Origin: Lactobacillaceae bacterium | GTDB taxonomy: Bacteria > Bacillota > Bacilli > Lactobacillales > Lactobacillaceae | Length of the DNA stretch: 8,224 nt | Direction of reading: 5' to 3' | NCBI GenBank assembly: GCA_031261865.1 | Contig: JAISIV010000025.1 | Location: forward strand, 1-8,224 | Shown here: piece by piece, positions 5,874-8,224 of the stretch | How positions within the stretch are numbered: position 1 is the first letter of the stretch | Layout: every line of letters begins with the position of its first letter | The notes under the pieces: generated by a model | Databases searched by the model: none | What the model saw: only the letters and a program-made list of their open reading frames with translations | Told to the model about the DNA's origin: nothing | Made by a program: the position numbers and the translations under genes

Positions 5874-5900
5874 ATTTTAACACTGCTATTTAAGTTTCAA
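5874..5900 (-). promoter_or_regulatory. Possible helicase promoter overlapping the copB 3' end
   Basis: On the minus strand, an extended -10 TGT-TAAAAT (5882-5874) lies 15 nt after TTGAAA (5900-5895), which is inside the last copB codons. The start would be near 5867, giving a 36-nt 5' UTR made up almost wholly of the terminator hairpin. The spacing is short, but an extended -10 can compensate for a poor -35. Confidence 0.4.
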
Positions 5901-8084
5901 AGACATTGCGTTAAGCGCCACTATGACGGTTGAAGCTGACATTAAGACGGCTCCAACCATGGCATTCAATGTGAAACCAACTGGAATTAAGATTCCTGCG
6001 GCAAGTGGAATGGCGATCAAGTTATAACCGGCTCCCCACCATAGATTTTCGGTCATCTTGGCATGTGAGCGTTTAGTCAATTTCACCAAATTCAAAACAT
6101 CTAATAGCGACGACTTAACTAAAATAACATCGGCAGAATTAGCGGCCACATCAGTTCCGGCTCCGATAGCAATTCCTAAATCAGATTGCGCTAAAGCCGG
6201 AGCATCATTAACGCCGTCTCCTATCATCATGACTTTGCCTTGTTGTTGGAAGCGTTCTACGATGGCAATTTTATCTTGAGGCTTTAATTCAGAAAAGACA
6301 TCTGTAATTCCTAATTCCACGGCTACTTTTTCGGCGGCCTTGCTATTATCCCCAGTCACAATCACCGGAGTCATTTTATTAGCTTTCAATTGCTGAATAA
6401 AACTAACAGCATTAGGACGAACTGTATCGCCTTGTTGGACAAACCCAATTACTTGGTCATTCTCAATTAAATAAGAAACCGTAAAATCACTTTCAGAAGC
6501 TTTTGCAATTTCAGGCGTGATTTGGTTTTCGTCTAAACTAGAAAAATTAACAAGTTGGTATTGTTTCTTGTTGATTGTCCCCATAACGCCGACACCAGCC
6601 ATATTCATATCGTTGGTGACTTTAGGGATTTTTACGTGTCTGACGTTGGCTTCTTGAATAATTGATTTAGCCAACGGATGGGTGCTGCTCATCTCTAAAG
6701 CGGCAGCTAAACCTAGGATTTTATCTTCACTTACCTTACTTAAAGAAACAACGTTTTTAACTTCAAAAATCCCAGTAGTTAGAGTGCCTGTTTTGTCCAT
6801 CAAAACATATTTAATTTCGGACATATTTTCAACGGCGTTACGGTCTTGGATTAAAAGTCCGTTACTTGCGGCAATGTTTGTATAGCGAGCAACCACCAAA
6901 GGTACGGCTAACCCTAAAGCGTGAGGACAGGCAATGACTAGAACGGCAACAACAATAGGCAAAGCATAATTAACGCCATCTAAACTTGACCAAATAACTA
7001 AAGCAATTAATGCGGCTCCAGTGGCGAAATAAAATAACCAACCAGCCACTCGGTCAGCCAACGTTTCAGCATTCGACTTGTGGGCTTGAGCGTTAGTGAC
7101 TAATTGTTGAACTTGAGATAAGAAACCTTCGTCAACGGTTTTAGTAACTTCCATTTCAAAACTAGAACCGCTGTTTAAGGATCCACCGGTAACTTTGTCA
7201 CCTTTAATCTTGCTAACAAAACCAGATTCTCCGGTGATTACTGACTCATCAATTTCCGGATTTCCAGAAATAACTATTCCATCGACCGGGATTCTTTCGT
7301 CGCCTTTGACCATGATTCGATCGCCAACTTTAAGCGTTGAAATATCAACATCCATAAAATGATTCATCTCTTTATGGAAGATGTGAACTTTTTTCGGCAC
7401 TAATTCAGCCAATGATGTCACTGCCGAGTCAGCTTTCATCACGGCGTTCATCTCGATGATATGACCGATAAGCATGATGTCGATTAAGGTTGCTAATTCA
7501 AAGAAATAATCCATCGTCATCTGCATTGGATGCATCATGCGGACAATCGTTTGATAAACACTATAAAAATAAGCGACCGAAATTCCCATACTAATAAGTG
7601 TCATCATAGCGGGCCTTTTGTCTTTAATTTCTTGAACGGCTCCCGTTGAAAATGGCGAACCGCCATAGAAATATAAAACTGAGCCAACTAGAATTAAAAG
7701 CCAAGCTTGGAATGGAATGCCTGATAAAGTTACCGGGGTGACAATTCCCATGATTGGGGCTAACAAAATAACTGGAATCGTCAAAATCAAAGAAACAACT
7801 AATTTGCGATTCATGTTGCCCATGTGCATCATGTGGCCACCAGCATGATTATGATCCATCCCCATATCGCCACGTGACATATCCATATTCATATCAGACA
7901 TGTCATGGTGCATATGTTGATGGTCGTGAGCAACCATGTCGTGAACGTGTTCTTCCATCGTATACTCGTGAGAGTTCATTTTCTTCCCACTCTTATGAGC
8001 ATCCTCATGGTCGTGCATTTCGTGCTTCATTTGAAGGTGCTCGTGCATATTTGAATCGTTATGTTCGTGATTACTATGGTCCAT
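5886..8084 (-). CDS. copB: Copper-exporting P1B-type ATPase CopB
   Basis: This plasma-membrane pump uses ATP to export copper (or silver). The 732-residue protein belongs to the CPH class (P1B-3). The metal-site motif is CPH at 386-388, not the CPC of CopA. Other motifs are the actuator TGES (284-287), phosphorylation site DKTGT (Asp430), HP (469-470), TGDN (577-580) and GDGVND (622-627). The last helices carry YN (687-688) and MSAST (715-719), typical of CopB. Residues 1-92 form a disordered-looking tail with about 21 His and 17 Met among many Asp residues, as in CopB of Enterococcus hirae. No CxxC heavy-metal domain is present. An AGAGG (complement of 8099-8103) lies 14 nt before the ATG, longer than usual. 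No copY, copZ or copA is visible in the window. Confidence 0.93.
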   Translation of the reverse strand: MDHSNHEHNDSNMHEHLQMKHEMHDHEDAHKSGKKMNSHEYTMEEHVHDMVAHDHQHMHHDMSDMNMDMSRGDMGMDHNHAGGHMMHMGNMNRKLVVSLILTIPVILLAPIMGIVTPVTLSGIPFQAWLLILVGSVLYFYGGSPFSTGAVQEIKDKRPAMMTLISMGISVAYFYSVYQTIVRMMHPMQMTMDYFFELATLIDIMLIGHIIEMNAVMKADSAVTSLAELVPKKVHIFHKEMNHFMDVDISTLKVGDRIMVKGDERIPVDGIVISGNPEIDESVITGESGFVSKIKGDKVTGGSLNSGSSFEMEVTKTVDEGFLSQVQQLVTNAQAHKSNAETLADRVAGWLFYFATGAALIALVIWSSLDGVNYALPIVVAVLVIACPHALGLAVPLVVARYTNIAASNGLLIQDRNAVENMSEIKYVLMDKTGTLTTGIFEVKNVVSLSKVSEDKILGLAAALEMSSTHPLAKSIIQEANVRHVKIPKVTNDMNMAGVGVMGTINKKQYQLVNFSSLDENQITPEIAKASESDFTVSYLIENDQVIGFVQQGDTVRPNAVSFIQQLKANKMTPVIVTGDNSKAAEKVAVELGITDVFSELKPQDKIAIVERFQQQGKVMMIGDGVNDAPALAQSDLGIAIGAGTDVAANSADVILVKSSLLDVLNLVKLTKRSHAKMTENLWWGAGYNLIAIPLAAGILIPVGFTLNAMVGAVLMSASTVIVALNAMSLKLK

Positions 8085-8096
8085 TTTTGAAATAAA

Positions 8097-8106
8097 TACC
8101 TCTGTA
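8097..8106 (-). promoter_or_regulatory. Imperfect cop-box overlapping the copB ribosome binding site
   Basis: TACAGAGGTA on the minus strand matches the CopY operator consensus TACANNTGTA at all but one fixed position. It also contains the only Shine-Dalgarno-like AGAGG. CopY represses copper operons in lactic acid bacteria. A single degenerate copy at this place may be chance. Confidence 0.25.
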
Positions 8107-8119
8107 AATAATCTTAAAA

Positions 8120-8146
8120 CTTATAAAGACGGACGTTCCATCTCAA
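8120..8146 (-). promoter_or_regulatory. Possible copB promoter
   Basis: On the minus strand, TTGAGA (8146-8141) is followed after 15 nt by TATAAG (8125-8120), or after 17 nt by TAAGTT. Both are mediocre. The gap from the upstream gene is only 67 bp and shows no terminator, so copB could instead be co-transcribed with that gene. Confidence 0.3.
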
Positions 8147-8151
8147 ACTTC

Positions 8152-8224
8152 CTATATCTCCAAGAGCCAGTCAGATACGGCTTTAATATTAATCCCGTCA
8201 ATTTCGGAAACTCCGTCAAACTCG
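8152..8224 (-). CDS. 3' end of an unidentified gene (partial)
   Basis: An open frame enters from the right edge and ends at TAG (8154-8152), leaving 23 residues that finish ...AVSDWLLEI. It has a balanced, protein-like composition with acidic and hydrophobic residues, the same orientation as copB, and lies 67 bp upstream of it. It lacks the C-terminal cysteine cluster of CopY, so it is probably not that repressor. I do not recognise the family. Confidence 0.5.
   Translation of the reverse strand, partial: EFDGVSEIDGINIKAVSDWLLEI

Noticed and set aside
7874..8095. Plus-strand open frame opposite the copB N-terminus.
   Set aside because: It is the shadow of the His-codon-rich copB start, with no ribosome binding site and no recognisable product.

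Overview
The window looks like chromosomal DNA from a low-GC Gram-positive bacterium, most probably a lactic acid bacterium of the Lactobacillaceae. The evidence is the AT-rich sequence, AGGAG-type ribosome binding sites, short hairpin-plus-T-run terminators, a CopB-type copper ATPase with a His/Met-rich N-terminus, and a COG2984/COG4120/COG1101 ABC transporter like streptococcal TrpXYZ. The genus cannot be fixed from the window. Every supported gene is on the minus strand, so transcription runs from high to low coordinates.

Layout in transcription order: (1) the 3' end of an unidentified gene (8224-8152); (2) copB, a P1B-type ATPase (8084-5886), ending in a terminator at 5863-5840; (3) a 602-residue SF1B (RecD/Pif1-like) helicase (5831-4023), whose ATG lies directly behind that terminator with no Shine-Dalgarno sequence; (4) a promoter and a compact leader (3985-3786); (5) the three-gene ABC operon trpX-trpY-trpZ (3785-1167), with tightly packed genes; (6) pnuC, a nicotinamide riboside/mononucleotide permease (995-165), with its own terminator; (7) what may be the first codons of another gene running off the left edge.

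The most interesting element is the leader of the ABC operon. It encodes a 13-codon peptide, MFKNTTTQSWWNS, with two adjacent Trp codons just before the stop. It is followed by mutually exclusive hairpins built from repeated CCCGUAA/UUACGGG segments. The geometry matches classical ribosome-mediated trp attenuation: segment 1 overlaps the stop codon, 1:2 is a protector, 2:3 an antiterminator and 3:4 a terminator with a U-run. A second terminator (segments 5:6) follows, and its 5' arm can pair with segment 4. The leader could therefore switch as a six-segment relay between 1:2+3:4+5:6 (off) and 2:3+4:5 (on). The promoter places the transcript start only about 3-5 nt before the leader-peptide ATG, so that peptide would be translated from a nearly leaderless RNA. 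To my knowledge, lactic acid bacteria normally use T-boxes for tryptophan genes, so peptide-based attenuation here is unusual. It also independently supports tryptophan as the transported substrate.

The trp transporter and PnuC are both scavenging systems (tryptophan and an NAD precursor), which fits a fastidious organism; their adjacency may mean co-transcription or nothing. CopB and the helicase are separate functions. I see no insertion sequence, tRNA, rRNA, CRISPR array or attachment site.
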